Of a stretch of 64,000 bases of DNA, positions 22,804-33,281 are shown one piece after another. The stretch covers positions 4,203,118 to 4,267,117 of the forward strand of contig NW_006499973.1 of NCBI RefSeq assembly GCF_000471905.2, in the 5' to 3' direction. This stretch comes from Amborella trichopoda. Lineage: Eukaryota; Streptophyta; Magnoliopsida; Amborellales; Amborellaceae. Below the pieces are notes generated by a model that did no database searches, had not been told where the DNA came from, and saw nothing but the letters and a program-made list of their open reading frames with translations. The position numbers were made by a program, and so were the translations under genes. How positions within the stretch are numbered: the first letter of the stretch is position 1; each line of letters begins with the position of its first letter.

Positions 22804-23787
22804 GGATCAGTGAGTGGAGAAGTTAGAAGATGATGTGAACTCTCTCAATGTTTGACAACAATAGATAATGGACAAGCTTAACGAGCTATTCGAAAAGCTT
22901 AGTTCACGTTTAGCTAATACTGAACTTGAAGTAGGGGAGAACTCAAGGGCTCCACTCTAGAACCATGGAGTATGACCAGGGAACATCAATGGAAACCGTC
23001 AAAATGGATCTTAGTAGTCCTTCGCTCCAAAGATTTTCAAACTCAATTTTCCCCGCTTTAATGTTGAAGAAGACACAACGAGTTGGACTTGCAGGGTGGA
23101 GCAAGTTTTCCAATTCCATCAAACACTAGAGGAAGAACATGTGGCTCTTGCGTCTTTTCATTTGGAGGGTGACGCTTAGTTGTGGTACCAATTATTCAAA
23201 CAAGAAGGAGGTGAAATGATCTGGCAGACATTTTGTGACGGGTTGCACACAAGGTACGGTCCCACCCAATTCCACGATTTCTTTGGAGAGTTAGCTAAGT
23301 TGTAAAAAATTGGAACTGTTCGAGACTACCAAACTCAATTTGAAAGGCTGCTCACTAAGGTGGGGTATCTTCCTCCTAACCGCCAAGTTATTTGTTCATC
23401 AGCGGATTAAAGAACAACATCAAGGCAGACATGTTAGCAGGGTGTCCTACGACCTTATCAGCAGCTATCGAACTTGCCCGTTTGTTTGAGGCCCACAATT
23501 TCTTGCAGCGGCGAGTTGTTCCAATGTCCGATGTGAAGGAACCCATCACAACTAGCAAGGAGGCAACCAACAGTGGTCATAAGCTTCTAGTTTGATGGAT
23601 GACACCTGTTGAATTGGAAGAGAGACGAGCAAAATGGTTGTGCTATAATTGTAACAAGAAATTTGTGCCGGGGCATCGATGTAAGAAGTTGTTTTTAATT
23701 GAAGCAAGTCATGAAGAAGAAGATAGCATCGTTGCAACATACCAGCAATTTCCAGATTCTGATCTTGAGGACAAGATTGAATTTTAA
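22804..23787 (+). pseudogene. Ty3/Gypsy gag with one CCHC knuckle, broken
   Basis: Gag would form the virus-like particle shell and bind RNA. The retrotransposon gag domain spans about 23040-23420 (WTCRVEQVFQFHQT, VALASFHLEGDA, WYQLF, FCDGLHTRYGP). It continues with FISGLKNNIKADMLAG and PTTLSAAIELARLFEA (23392-23480). A zinc knuckle CYNCNKKFVPGHRC (C-x2-C-x4... pattern with H and final C) lies at about 23640-23685. The frame has several stops, including one where the tryptophan-rich stretch begins and one between 23595 and 23599. Coding ends DLEDKIEF just before the PPT, so no protease ever followed in this copy. Confidence 0.88.
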
Positions 23788-23799
23788 GGAGGGAGGAGA
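23786..23799 (+). promoter_or_regulatory. polypurine tract of gag-only element
   Basis: AAGGAGGGAGGAGA lies directly against the TG of the 3' LTR, the expected plus-strand priming site. Confidence 0.93.
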
Positions 23800-24301
23800 T
23801 GTTATATGCCTAACATGTAGCTCATCTTGTTTAATGATAAGCATGGTAAATAAGGAAGGCAAGGGTATGTATATCTCATGCAGAGTCGTGTAGGAGTAGT
23901 TAATAAAGTCGTGTGTATCGGGTTGACCAAGTCTTTGGGTAGATTTACATGAGTAGTTAATAGAAGCTGATATTTTGACTATTTTCTTGGGTTTATCGGG
24001 TAGATTACATGAGTAGTTAATAGAAGCTAATCTTTTGGCTATTTTCTTGTAATCAATGTGGCATGAGTATTTAATGAGAAGTAATCTTTTGGGAGGGGAA
24101 GCTTTTGAACCCCAACCAACACTTGTGTGTTAACAAGGCCAGGTTTTGTCCATTAAACCAACAAACACTTGTGTGCAACCGAGGTCAAGTTTCCTCCATT
24201 AAACTTATTTTACTCACTACTCATTTGCTGCTTTTGTTTTCTGTTGCATTAGTAAGATAGGTATGTCGAAGAACAAGAAGAACTCTCCTCAGTACGTGTC
24301 A
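23800..24301 (+). repeat. 3' LTR of gag-only element
   Basis: 502 bp, TG...CA, aligned throughout with the 5' LTR except for a 23-bp insertion TGTAGCTCATCTTGTTTAAT-like after the first 17 bases. Confidence 0.94.
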
Positions 24302-24306
24302 GTTTG

Positions 24307-24768
24307 TATGGGTTTTTTTTAATTCAAAAGTCGAAGATCATTATTTTGATAGTGCTGCTATTCCAGACATGTTGTTAGCGCGATTCTTGGACAACATGCT
24401 TTGTTCATGCTCACCTTTTCTGCTTGAGCTATGTTAAGTGGGTATGAATCTATGGACATGAGATGAGATTATATGAGCAAGGCAGTAGAATTGACCAAAT
24501 GGTGCTTTTCACCATAAGTTTTATTGTTATTCGTTTTGTTTCCATCCCTATTCATCCACCTGGCTTTTTCTTGTCTTAATTGCACTTCTTATGTATTTGA
24601 ACAATATCATATTGCCCTGAAGAGATTTTTTTGAGCATTCTCTGGTCATAAAGATTGTATTTTAATACTAAAATTGTCAAATCGATAGAGAGTAATTTTT
24701 TCTGCATGCAAAATAGTGCTCAAGAGATTGAAAAAAGGGAATCATTCACTAGGATCTCACCCTCTTCA
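24307..24768. other. no recognisable feature
   Basis: AT-rich flank continuing the sequence interrupted at 22301. No gene or repeat seen. Confidence 0.5.
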
Positions 24769-25020
24769 TCAAATTTGTTTGTCTAACACCTCGTAGTACA
24801 TCATGTAGAAACCTGATTCGATTGGGCCTTCCAATTTGACAGTTGCTTGATCGGGGGAACCCACCTCCTTCAGATCCTTTATCACGATCTTCGTGATGAT
24901 AGGAAAGAGGGATACCTCCTCATGAGAAGCACAACCTACGTCATGGTAGAGGCTCTTCAAGACAGATAAACCATTACCCTCCAGGAAGTCAAAATCTACA
25001 AAGTCAAAACATGAGGATGA
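24769..25020 (-). CDS. unrecognised coding-like fragment
   Basis: The minus strand is open from about 25020 to the stop at 24769, reading FDFVDFDFLEGNG, then LKSLYHDVGCASHEEVSLFP, TKIVIKDLKEVGSPDQATVK and LEGPIESGFYMMYYEVLD. Composition looks like a real globular protein: balanced, no low complexity. I do not recognise the family. Upstream sequence (25021-25200) has stops. It could be part of the Tat/Ogre-like relic into which element A inserted or a captured exon. No ATG of its own can be defended at the 5' end. Confidence 0.35.
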   Translation of the reverse strand, partial: SSSCFDFVDFDFLEGNGLSVLKSLYHDVGCASHEEVSLFPIITKIVIKDLKEVGSPDQATVKLEGPIESGFYMMYYEVLDKQI

Positions 25021-25239
25021 TTGAGCCTTAAGGGGCCCGTCCTAGATTGAGATGCAAGATTATCACCAGGAGCGAGTAGCCCTTGAGGAGAAGAATCACC
25101 AGTACGATGGGAACCCTTGATGGTGCCACTAGTCACCGATCTTGGGAAGGAATACAACGATGTGAAAACATCCTAAAAATCTAAAAAGTGCTCAGGAAAT
25201 GAACCACGGATGAGTGCTTTTTTAAAAAATTGGGTCCCA

Positions 25240-25790
25240 GAATGGGGCGCCGCTTGGAATGGTGCCAAAGGCATTCCAAATGGTGCCATGCCCTATTCTT
25301 TGCCTTTAAAATTCCAAATCCCAAAGGATCAGAGGCGAGTCCCATCAAGCCAAACTTAGGGTAGGTTCATGATGACAGAAGATTCCTTTGGTGCATGTGT
25401 CATCAAATGACAAAATACCCCTGAATGATGTGAAGGCATTCAAAATTTCGTCAAAGGAATTTCCACTGTCACCCACACTCTCAACTTCCCCATTTCATGT
25501 CAATCCTCAAGGGATCAGAGACGAGTCCCATCAGGCCAAAATCAAGGCATGCCCATGATGACAAAAGATTCCTTTGAGGCAAGTGTCACCAAATGATGAA
25601 AATACCCCTGAATAACTTGAAGACATTCAGAATGTCACCAAAGGCATTGCCAATGTTGCCCATAGGCTGTGACTTAGAATTTCATATCCAACCCTAAGGA
25701 ATCCAAGGTAATGTCCTACCGGCCTAACATGGGGTAGGCCGAATTTAATTGATGATCACCTTAGGGGCACATGTCGGTAAACGTCTAGAA
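25240..25790 (+). repeat. three-copy tandem repeat, period about 186 bp
   Basis: Landmark words recur at equal spacing. GGATCAGAGGCGAGTCCCATC lies near 25328, GGATCAGAGACGAGTCCCAT near 25513 and a diverged copy near 25699. Each is followed by GATGACAGAAGATTCCTTTG and by AAATACCCCTGAAT. Non-coding. Confidence 0.9.
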
Positions 25791-26001
25791 CTCCCATCCT
25801 GTCATTTGGAGATGATTACAACTCACTGACGATCTTGGAAAAATCGCCATATCTTACCCTCTAAGTTTACCCGGATCCTATCTAACATGGATACCTGATC
25901 CCTTAAATAATCATATGATTGGTCAAAGCCAATGTCCCTTCAATACTATGCAATGGATACTGGCAATACCCGCTAGGGGTGGTCCTATTCTATGCTTGTC
26001 A

Positions 26002-26170
26002 ATGGATGCATGACTTTAAAGTGCGTACCTCGTTCATGGATGCATGACGTTAAACTACCTATCTCATCCATGGATGCATGACGCTAAACTGCTTACCTCG
26101 TCCATCACCGCATGACGATAAACTATTTGGATGACTCCTCGGTTGCATGAGTTTAAAATGCGAACCAAGT
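26002..26170 (+). repeat. 34-bp tandem array (ATGCATGACGTTAAACT units)
   Basis: About four to five units of TGGATGCATGACGTTAAACT followed by ACCTCGTCCA. The core CATGACNTTAAA is the same word as in the arrays of elements A and B. Element A inserted about 50 bp to the right. Confidence 0.88.
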
Positions 26171-26221
26171 CTATCTTCAATCTTTCAAAAATACATCTCT
26201 TCTAAAAATCCAAAAGTCCAA

Positions 26222-28625
26222 TGGTTGGGATTTAGGTGATATGACGGCACGTGTCTCAGGTTTTTAGTGAACATAGGATTTGAGATTGCTCTCTCGGAAC
26301 TTTGTGCAAGGGTAAGGGCAGGTATACGAACCAATGAGAGAGGAATTTTAGGTGAGTTTGGGACTTACTCAAGCAGGCTCGCGTGGGTGCCCTCTTAGAT
26401 CAAGAAGAAAGCCCCTCAGCTGCTTGAGCTGGTTTGGAATCACCTCCCATGACTTGTAATCCTTTTATTTTTGTGCACAACACTTATGGTGAATTTGTAA
26501 GAAAAGTGGGTCGAAGGGACCCACCCTTGTCTTAGGGCAATGCACATTCATATGAGAAGGCGATGAAGTGCAAGGTTTGATGAAAGATAGAAAAGAGAAG
26601 AGAGCTTGACTTAGGGGTGAGACTAGCATGGCAACTAGCAATTAATGACTCGGAGTGGTAGCAAGACGGGCATGGTTCTCAGGACCAACACGACGGCAAT
26701 GCTACTCAAAACCGAGGTCGACGCGTCGGTGATAGGCTCGGTCTACCCTCAGTTAAGTGAGAGGAGAAAGAGGTGAAGAGAAAAGAATGAGACGGTAAAG
26801 AGAAGAGGAAATTCAGACATCAATAGGCATAATGGTGGGCAATGCAAAGAGACGGGGCACACAATGATATTTTCTCTTAGGTCGCACGACGATAGGCGCG
26901 AGATGCAGGGAGAACGGCGACGAGCACGCGTAGGAAGCTCGCGGACGACAATAGGTGTTGCCAGAGCCTTTAGAGGGTAGCGATAGGTATCGTTGTCTTT
27001 GCTAAACGTGCAGTAGAGGAAGACCCCTACAGGCGGCAACAAACTTCGCCATCTGGGTTCTTCGCCGAGACGTCACAGTTACGTCTGTGGGTGGTGATAG
27101 GCAACGCCATCTACAAACTTCTCTGAAAGAAATAGACAAGTAGAAGAGGAAGGAGACTCGCACATGGCACTGCCATCACCATGCGCATCCTGCGAGACTA
27201 AGGGAGAGGCATGCACAGCACTGCCACTGTCATGCATGACCCCTGCGAGGAACTCGGACGAAGAAGAAGGAGAAGATAGTGGAGAAGAGAGAGAGAAGAA
27301 GAAAATAAACAAAAGAGAGAGAAGGTTTACCTCAAACCTAGGGGTATCGGTCAAAAGTTTCTCTCACCTCACTCCCTCTCTCAAGCGTGACACAATAATG
27401 GTAAGAAAGAGAAACTTGTATTAAGTGAAAACTCTCTCTTGTATGTGTATGCCTCTGTCTCCTTTTTTTTGTTTTACGTACAATAATGATACGTATATAC
27501 AGAAGTGTGTCCCAAACATGGGTGGATGATCAAAAGTAACCCTAATTGCTGGAAATTAAGATTAAATTGAATTAAAAGAAATTAGAAAATAGGGTGTAAA
27601 ATGACAGATTTGCCCCTTCCTAACAAGTTGTGAAATTTCAAAATAGTCCCTGTGTTGCCCTAAAACTTACGTGATCTTGCATGGCTGATCCAGGGTCGTT
27701 CTGATGACTGGTTGATCGTAAAATGATTGTTTTCTTGTAGGGCTCGGCATGACGATCAACTTGATACTAACTTCGAGCCATGGATCGTGTTTTTGGTGCG
27801 ACTTGAAATTTGAGTAGATATTGAAACTTTTGATCGATAGTGTGTCTGTTCACGAGGCACCAAACGCAGCTCGATTCTGTGGCTGAAAGAAGATTTTGCA
27901 AGTTTGGAATTTTGGCCGGAATCAAGGATTCTGACGACGGAATTTGCAATCTGTTCGTCAGCTTCGTGTGTAGAATCCGACCGTTAATCATATTCGGGGT
28001 TCGGATCAGAGATGGCCCGAGACCTTACACCCACAATGGAATTGGTCTCGCATCGATCGGGCTCGCGATCTACCTGATTTGGCCACTCAAGCAAGGCACG
28101 ACGCTGCTGAATTTCTTGCACTTTCTTCACATATCAGCAACCTCTTTCTAACTTTTCTTCACGCTCGGGTATCATCACGGGGCGTGTCACATCTTGAATC
28201 ACTTGTCTTTACTAGACGAACATGCTTACCAAATTTGAGTGTGATCCGACTTAGGACGAGTGAGATATGAGCATCGAAAGTCACTGGTCCTGACTATCCC
28301 TTCAATGGTGTATTGTTATAGTGTGGCCGCATGAGAATAGCTTGCGGCTTTTTTTGTTTCACTCTTTCGCCTATAATTTCTTCTTGAAATGTCCGTTTTA
28401 GTTGAAACTTGACCCTTGAGAGTTTTCAACCGTACTGGATCTAATGGTGATGGTCCCATAACAATTTGAGATGTTGAAATGTGATGAAACTTGATAGGAG
28501 ACTCTTGAGAGACCTCATGAAGATATTGGCCAGTTTTGAGGCTATCATGAGACTGTTAGAATTCCACTACTTGCTAGGCCTTTATTGAGCAGGGGCCCCA
28601 TGTTGATGGAAAATACCTTCCAATA
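26222..28625 (-). repeat. element A 3' LTR
   Basis: 2404 bp. Compared with the 5' LTR it lacks about 24 bp near 26230, about 60 bp near 27850 and about 95 bp near 28480. Its minus-strand start reads TATTGGAAGG where the 5' LTR has TGTTGGAAGG. The sequence just upstream on the minus strand is not purine-rich, so the PPT has decayed or is displaced. A TATA-like GTATATACG lies at 27490-27500. Confidence 0.9.
26749..27354 (-). pseudogene. LTR-encoded leader reading frame, element A 3' LTR copy
   Basis: About 130 bp after the TATA box, a frame reads TDTPRFEVN, a Ser/Leu-rich run, SSSSEFLAGVMHDSGSAVHA, a stop, then LLPPVGVFLYC and DTYRYPLKALATPI. The same peptide series, with the same order, appears in the element B LTR (54172-54726) and in the other A LTR. 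In this copy the first codon is TTG where B has ATG. Function unknown; a short leader peptide or chance frame in R-U5 are both possible. No known domain. Confidence 0.45.
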
Positions 28626-29079
28626 GCATGCCGTGTCGAATATTGTGCTTCAAGAGAATCGAGAAGTACAATCATTCGGGAAGTTTAAGGGATCTTTGTC
28701 AAAGTCCACACCTAAGGGAGACTATATGTGGTTCTGGAGCATGAGGCCTTTGTCAGGACCTCCTCGTACAGAACAAGGCCTTTTTTTAAGGCCAAATGCT
28801 ACGAACCTTCGATCGACGTTGTTTACTGCTACACCAAGTTTTCTTTTGATGCTCAAGGTATCTCCTGTAGGTCCCATCTAGCGGGGTCTAGTCGGGGGCT
28901 TCTGATCCAACCCGAATGTCTGGCCCCATGTAGGTTAGGGGGTTTGATGAAGACTACCTTGAAGCCTGTGGCAGGTTAGACCCTGACTTCGTCAATTTCT
29001 TACCTTTGCGATGGCTCTTAACATTTATGGAGGGATCTTTTGGTCATTGATCTCACCCTTAAGGACTCTTGCTATTGTT

Positions 29080-29583
29080 GAATTGGGGAGATCTTATGCG
29101 GCTCTCACTTCTTGATGTGCCATAAAACTGGGGAGATCTTATGCAGCTCTCACTCCCTGATGAGCCATGAAATTGGGGAGATCTTATGCGGCTCTCACTC
29201 CTTGATGAGCCATGAAAATAGGGAGATCTTATGAGGCGCTCACTCCCTGATGAGCCATGAAACCGGGGAGATCTTATGAGGTCTCACTCCCTGATGAGCC
29301 ATGAAACCGGGGAGATCTTATGAGGCTCTCACTCCCTGATGAGCCATGAAATCGGGGAGATCTTATGAGGCTATCACTTCCTGATGAGCCATGAAACTGG
29401 AGAGATCTTATGAGGCTCTCATTCCTTGATGAGCCATGAAACCGGGAAGATCTTATGTGCTCTCACTCCCTAATGAGCCATGAAATGGGGGAGATCTTAT
29501 GTGGTCCCACTCCCTGATGAGCTATGAAACTAGGGAGATCTTATGTGGTCTCACTCCCTGATGAGCCATGAAACTGGGGAGTT
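29080..29583 (+). repeat. 45-bp tandem array, about 11 copies
   Basis: Units run GGGGAGATCTTATGCGGCTC, TCACTCCCTGATGAGCCATGA. Copies are 43-45 bp and highly similar. It lies in the 3' part of element A, upstream of its 3' LTR in the sense direction. The open frame at 29543-29917 just after it is an artefact. Confidence 0.94.
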
Positions 29584-30349
29584 GGCTGAGGCTGTGGAAG
29601 TGCGTCAACCTGCTTTGTTGGTCCAAGTGCCCTTTCGCGGGTTTTCATTTGAACATGGGAAGTGGTGCTGTGAGGACGGTTTTCACCAACTTCTGTTATT
29701 TCTGGGCTCTTTTACCTATGACTTTGTGGTCATGTCCACCCTTTTCATCAATTTTTCACGGTGCCTTCTTGGGTTTTTTCATCGCGCCTGGGTTTCTTTT
29801 TCCACGGAACTCTTTTACTCATGGTTTTGTGACCATGCCCATCCATCATTTTTACTCATGGCGTTCCTTTGTCCATGTGTACACCATGTCTGTTTTTTTT
29901 TAGAAGGTGTGTTTTAGGGTCGTGCCTTCGAGACCTGTGTGAAACCTTTGAACGTCATGCAACCAGGATGTGCACTATAGTTTAGGGTCATATAGTTGGA
30001 CCGTAGCAGTAAGGAATGACAGTGTGTAAAGGCCATAGAGTGAGTCTGGTGAAGACTTTGATTCACTTGGGAGGATGGCATGAAGTTGCATGTGGAGAGT
30101 TGATTGGATGGTATGTGAAAGGTGGTGACCTACTAGTTGCTATTTGGTGAGCATGGGTAAGACTCACTGGGGGATGATGAAAGATGGTCAAGGTGGCCCG
30201 CGCTCACAAATGGGCTAGCTAGGGGAGACGTGCACGTAAAGGGCGTGTGCGCTTAAGGAGGCTCACTAGGGAGAAGAAGAGGGTACGTGCACACAAATGG
30301 ATCGGTTAGGGAAAGTGTGCGCTAAGATGCACGTGAAAGGGGTGTGCGT

Positions 30350-31785
30350 TTAATGGGGGCATGTTTTAAGGTCGCGCCTCCTAGACTTGAGAAAAGCAAT
30401 TTAATGTCATGCGGTCAAGATACGCATTATGGTTTAAGGTCATATAGCATGGACCGTGGTTATGCAGTTTTAGGTCATGCAACCAGGACTGTTCAGTTTA
30501 AGGTCGTGCAATTAGACTTCTGCTATAGTTTAAGTCATATAGTTTGAACCATGGCTATGCAGTTGAGGGTCATGTAGCATGGACCGTGGTTATGCAGTTT
30601 TAGGTCATGCAACTAGGACCATGCAGTTTAAGGTCATGCAACTAGACCTCCACTATAGTTTAAGGCCATATAATTTGGACCATGACTATCTAGTTTAGGG
30701 TCATGCATCATGGACCAAGTACGAATCGCCATGTCAGTAGGGCTGCATGGGGGGTAGGTATGTGGATAACAATCTGACTCCCTGGGGATAAAGATAGTTA
30801 AGGCTATACACATGAAAAGAGATGTAGATGAAGGTGGTGACCCTACGAGGGGTAGTAAACATGAGAGGCTTCACTAGGAATTAGGAGGGCCAGTGTGACT
30901 CCACAGGGATAATGAATATCGGTGTGCATGAAACTTTGACAGGTCAAAGCACAGATGAACCCCACTGTGGATTGAAGGGGTAAGAATGGCCTTAACTTTC
31001 TAAAGATGACGGGGTGAGTACGACCCTTGCATACATCTAACCCCACTAGGGTCTAGTTGGAGTGATGCTTACAGTTTTAGGGTCTTGTAGCTTGGACCAT
31101 GGCTACGCAGTTTAAAGTCATATAGCTAGGACCATGCAGTTTGTTGTCGTGCAACTAGACCTCTCCTATAGTTTAGGTTCATATAGTTTGAACCATGGTA
31201 TTAAGCCTTTTATCGTCATGCGGTCTGGACACGCACTATGGTTTAAGGTCACACATCTAGACCATGGCCATAAGTTTAAAGTCATGTGACAAGGACTTTG
31301 CAATTTAAGGTCGTGCAACTATACCTCCGCTATAGTTTAAGGTCATATAGTTCGAACCATGGTCGTACAGTTTTGAGTCATGTGACAAGGACTATGGTTG
31401 TGCAGTTTAGGGTCATGCAACGCGGATCGTGGTAGTGCAATTTAAGGTCATGCAGCTGAACCGTGGCAGTGCAGTTTAAGGTCATGCAGTGTGGACCGTG
31501 GCAGTGCAGGTCAAGGTCATGCAGTGCGAACTGTGGCAGTGCAGTTTAAGGTCATGTAGCAGGGACCGTGGCAGTACAGTTTAAGGTCATGTAGCGCGGA
31601 CCGTGGCAGTGCAGTTTAAGGTCATGCAGCGCAGACCATGGCAGTGTAGTTTAAGGTCTTGCAGTTCAAACCGTGGCAGTGTAGTTTAAGGTCATGCAAC
31701 GCAGACCGTGGTAGTGCAGTTTAAGGTCATGCAGCGAGGACCGTGGCAGTGCAGTTTAAGGTCATGCAGCGCGGACCGTGGTGGT
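30350..31785 (+). repeat. 35-bp array (GTTTAAGGTCATGCAGCG units), element A
   Basis: The regular part, 31400-31785, has about eleven units of TTTAAGGTCATGCAGCGCGG then ACCGTGGCAGTGCAG. Degenerate units spread to 30350. Between 30720 and 31060 the array is replaced by unique sequence with CCCCACTAGGG words. The same array in inverted orientation is in element B at 63120-63760, as expected from the opposite insertion direction. Confidence 0.93.
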
Positions 31786-32019
31786 AGCGGTGAGGGGATG
31801 TGACTCCATGGGGGAATAGAGCCATCATCGGATATTGGGCTCTTTGAGGAGTGAGATTGTGATGCAAGGAACTGAAGTTCCTAAGGATGAGAGATGATGG
31901 TCTAAAGGGGAGTGTTAAGGCTTGTGCATGACATTAAGTGTGGAGCGGCACATTCCTCAATAAGCTTAGGTGATGCGTTAAGTCCCTTAGTGAAGCACAC
32001 GGGAGTAGCCCTTGAGTTT

Positions 32020-33250
32020 CGTGTGACGGTGACGATAACCCCTGGACGAGACACGCGACGATAATATCTCGACGAGATGCGCGACGATAGTCTCTGGTCG
32101 AGGCAATCGGTAAAAGTCTTGCTGGGGCACGCGACACTAGCCTTATGATGAGGCTGGCAACGCAAGTCTTGACGACGAGCGCGATGATGATTCTTCGGGT
32201 CTCGGGCTTGGCCCGTCCCGGCTTGGTCTTATTGCCATCAAGAGCTGGGGATAGGGGCGTCATTCTGAGTTTGTCGGGGGCAGTTCGCAGTATTACGGGG
32301 TATATATAAAAAAAAGGGGAGAAGCCCCAGTTTATTATTTCATCGAAGGGTAAAACAGTAGAAATCTTTTTTAAAGAGAGAGAGAGAGAGCCAAAGCTTT
32401 TTGGCGAGGGTTTTTAGATGAGCACTTCCCTGCCAAAACTTGTAGAGACAGGTCTTTAGGGATTTTTCTGGTGAGCTTCAGGAGGTGCGAAGCTTCGCAG
32501 CGTGATTACGAAGACTTTTCAGCAAGTTTCGAGGCTTTCTGAGCAAGGAAGACGGTCTCTCGGGGCCTTAGCAGAATTTGTAGAGGTGCCCTGCCGGGGT
32601 TCGAATGCTGCTCTGGCCGTTTAGCTACTGAAGTGGAGGTCGCAGAGAGTTCAGAGCCCTTTGCCAGCTCTGGTTGTTGGAAGAGAAGGAGATGGGGCCG
32701 CAACCTATTCACCAGAAACTTAGCGGAATTTCGGTGAGCTTTGGTGAACTGTTGAAGTGGGAAACCAGGGAGAAGGGCAATCTGCAGGGTCGCAGGGACT
32801 TAGGGGAACTTCTTTTAGGGACTTCCGATGGTTTTTTGCTAACTCTAACAATGAGCAAAAGGTGCGAAGGATTTTCCCGGTGAGCAGGAGTGAATTTCCG
32901 GTGACGAGGGGAAACACCAGTGGGAAACCGAAGGATTGGGGGATCGTAATGGTCACGAAGACGTAGGGTCATGGGGCGACGAATAGTCACCCTCTGCACG
33001 TGCGGTGGCAGGCCACGACGCAAGTGTCAGGCGGCGTGTCTGGATTTCAAGGGTCACACATGCGACACTGTTGATAGCTAGAGCAAGGCATTAATACGCC
33101 TTGGTGGGCGGGACGTCGATAGTCCTTAGCTGATCGCGAGACGGTGATTCTCTATTGGTGGCGATAGTCTTGCCTTTGACTACGAGACGACGATTCCATC
33201 TCAGTGGGTAGACGACGATAGTCCCGCCCTGGTGAGCGTAGTTTCTTCGT
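32020..33250 (+). repeat. irregular GACGATAGTC-type repeats upstream of the antisense gene
   Basis: Words such as GCGACGATAGTCTCTGG and GACGACGATAGTCCC recur irregularly at 32020-32200 and 33080-33240. They also occur inside the LTRs (for example 46750-46800) and, inverted, in element B at 61840-61980 and 62810-62960. Non-coding. Confidence 0.7.
32301..32310 (+). promoter_or_regulatory. TATA-like box of the antisense PMD gene, element A
   Basis: TATATATAAA stands about 980 bp before the PMD start codon, followed by a GA microsatellite and a GC-richer leader. The equivalent place in element B has GCATAAAAGG (62700-62691, minus). Conservation of a TATA-like box at the same place in both copies suggests the antisense gene has its own promoter. 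Confidence 0.5.
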
Positions 33251-33281
33251 GGCCGCCTAGCGTCCTTTTGTTTTTGTTCTA

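Larger units (their letters stand above)
22302..24301 (+). mobile_element. complete 2.0-kb gag-only LTR retrotransposon (TR-GAG type)
   Basis: Two direct repeats, 22302-22780 and 23800-24301, begin TGTTAYRTGCCTAACAT and end CAGTACGTGYCA. They enclose about 1 kb with only a gag relic. Perfect 5-bp target duplications GTTTG lie at 22297-22301 and 24302-24306. A PBS and a PPT sit in the right places. The LTRs differ by one 23-bp indel near the 5' end plus scattered substitutions. Protease, RT, RNase H and integrase are all absent, so it could move only with help in trans. Terminal-repeat retrotransposons carrying only GAG are a described plant class; this one fits in size and layout. Confidence 0.95.

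Noticed and set aside
29543..29917. 124-codon plus-strand frame
   Set aside because: Starts inside the 45-bp array, has no family match and no counterpart in element B.
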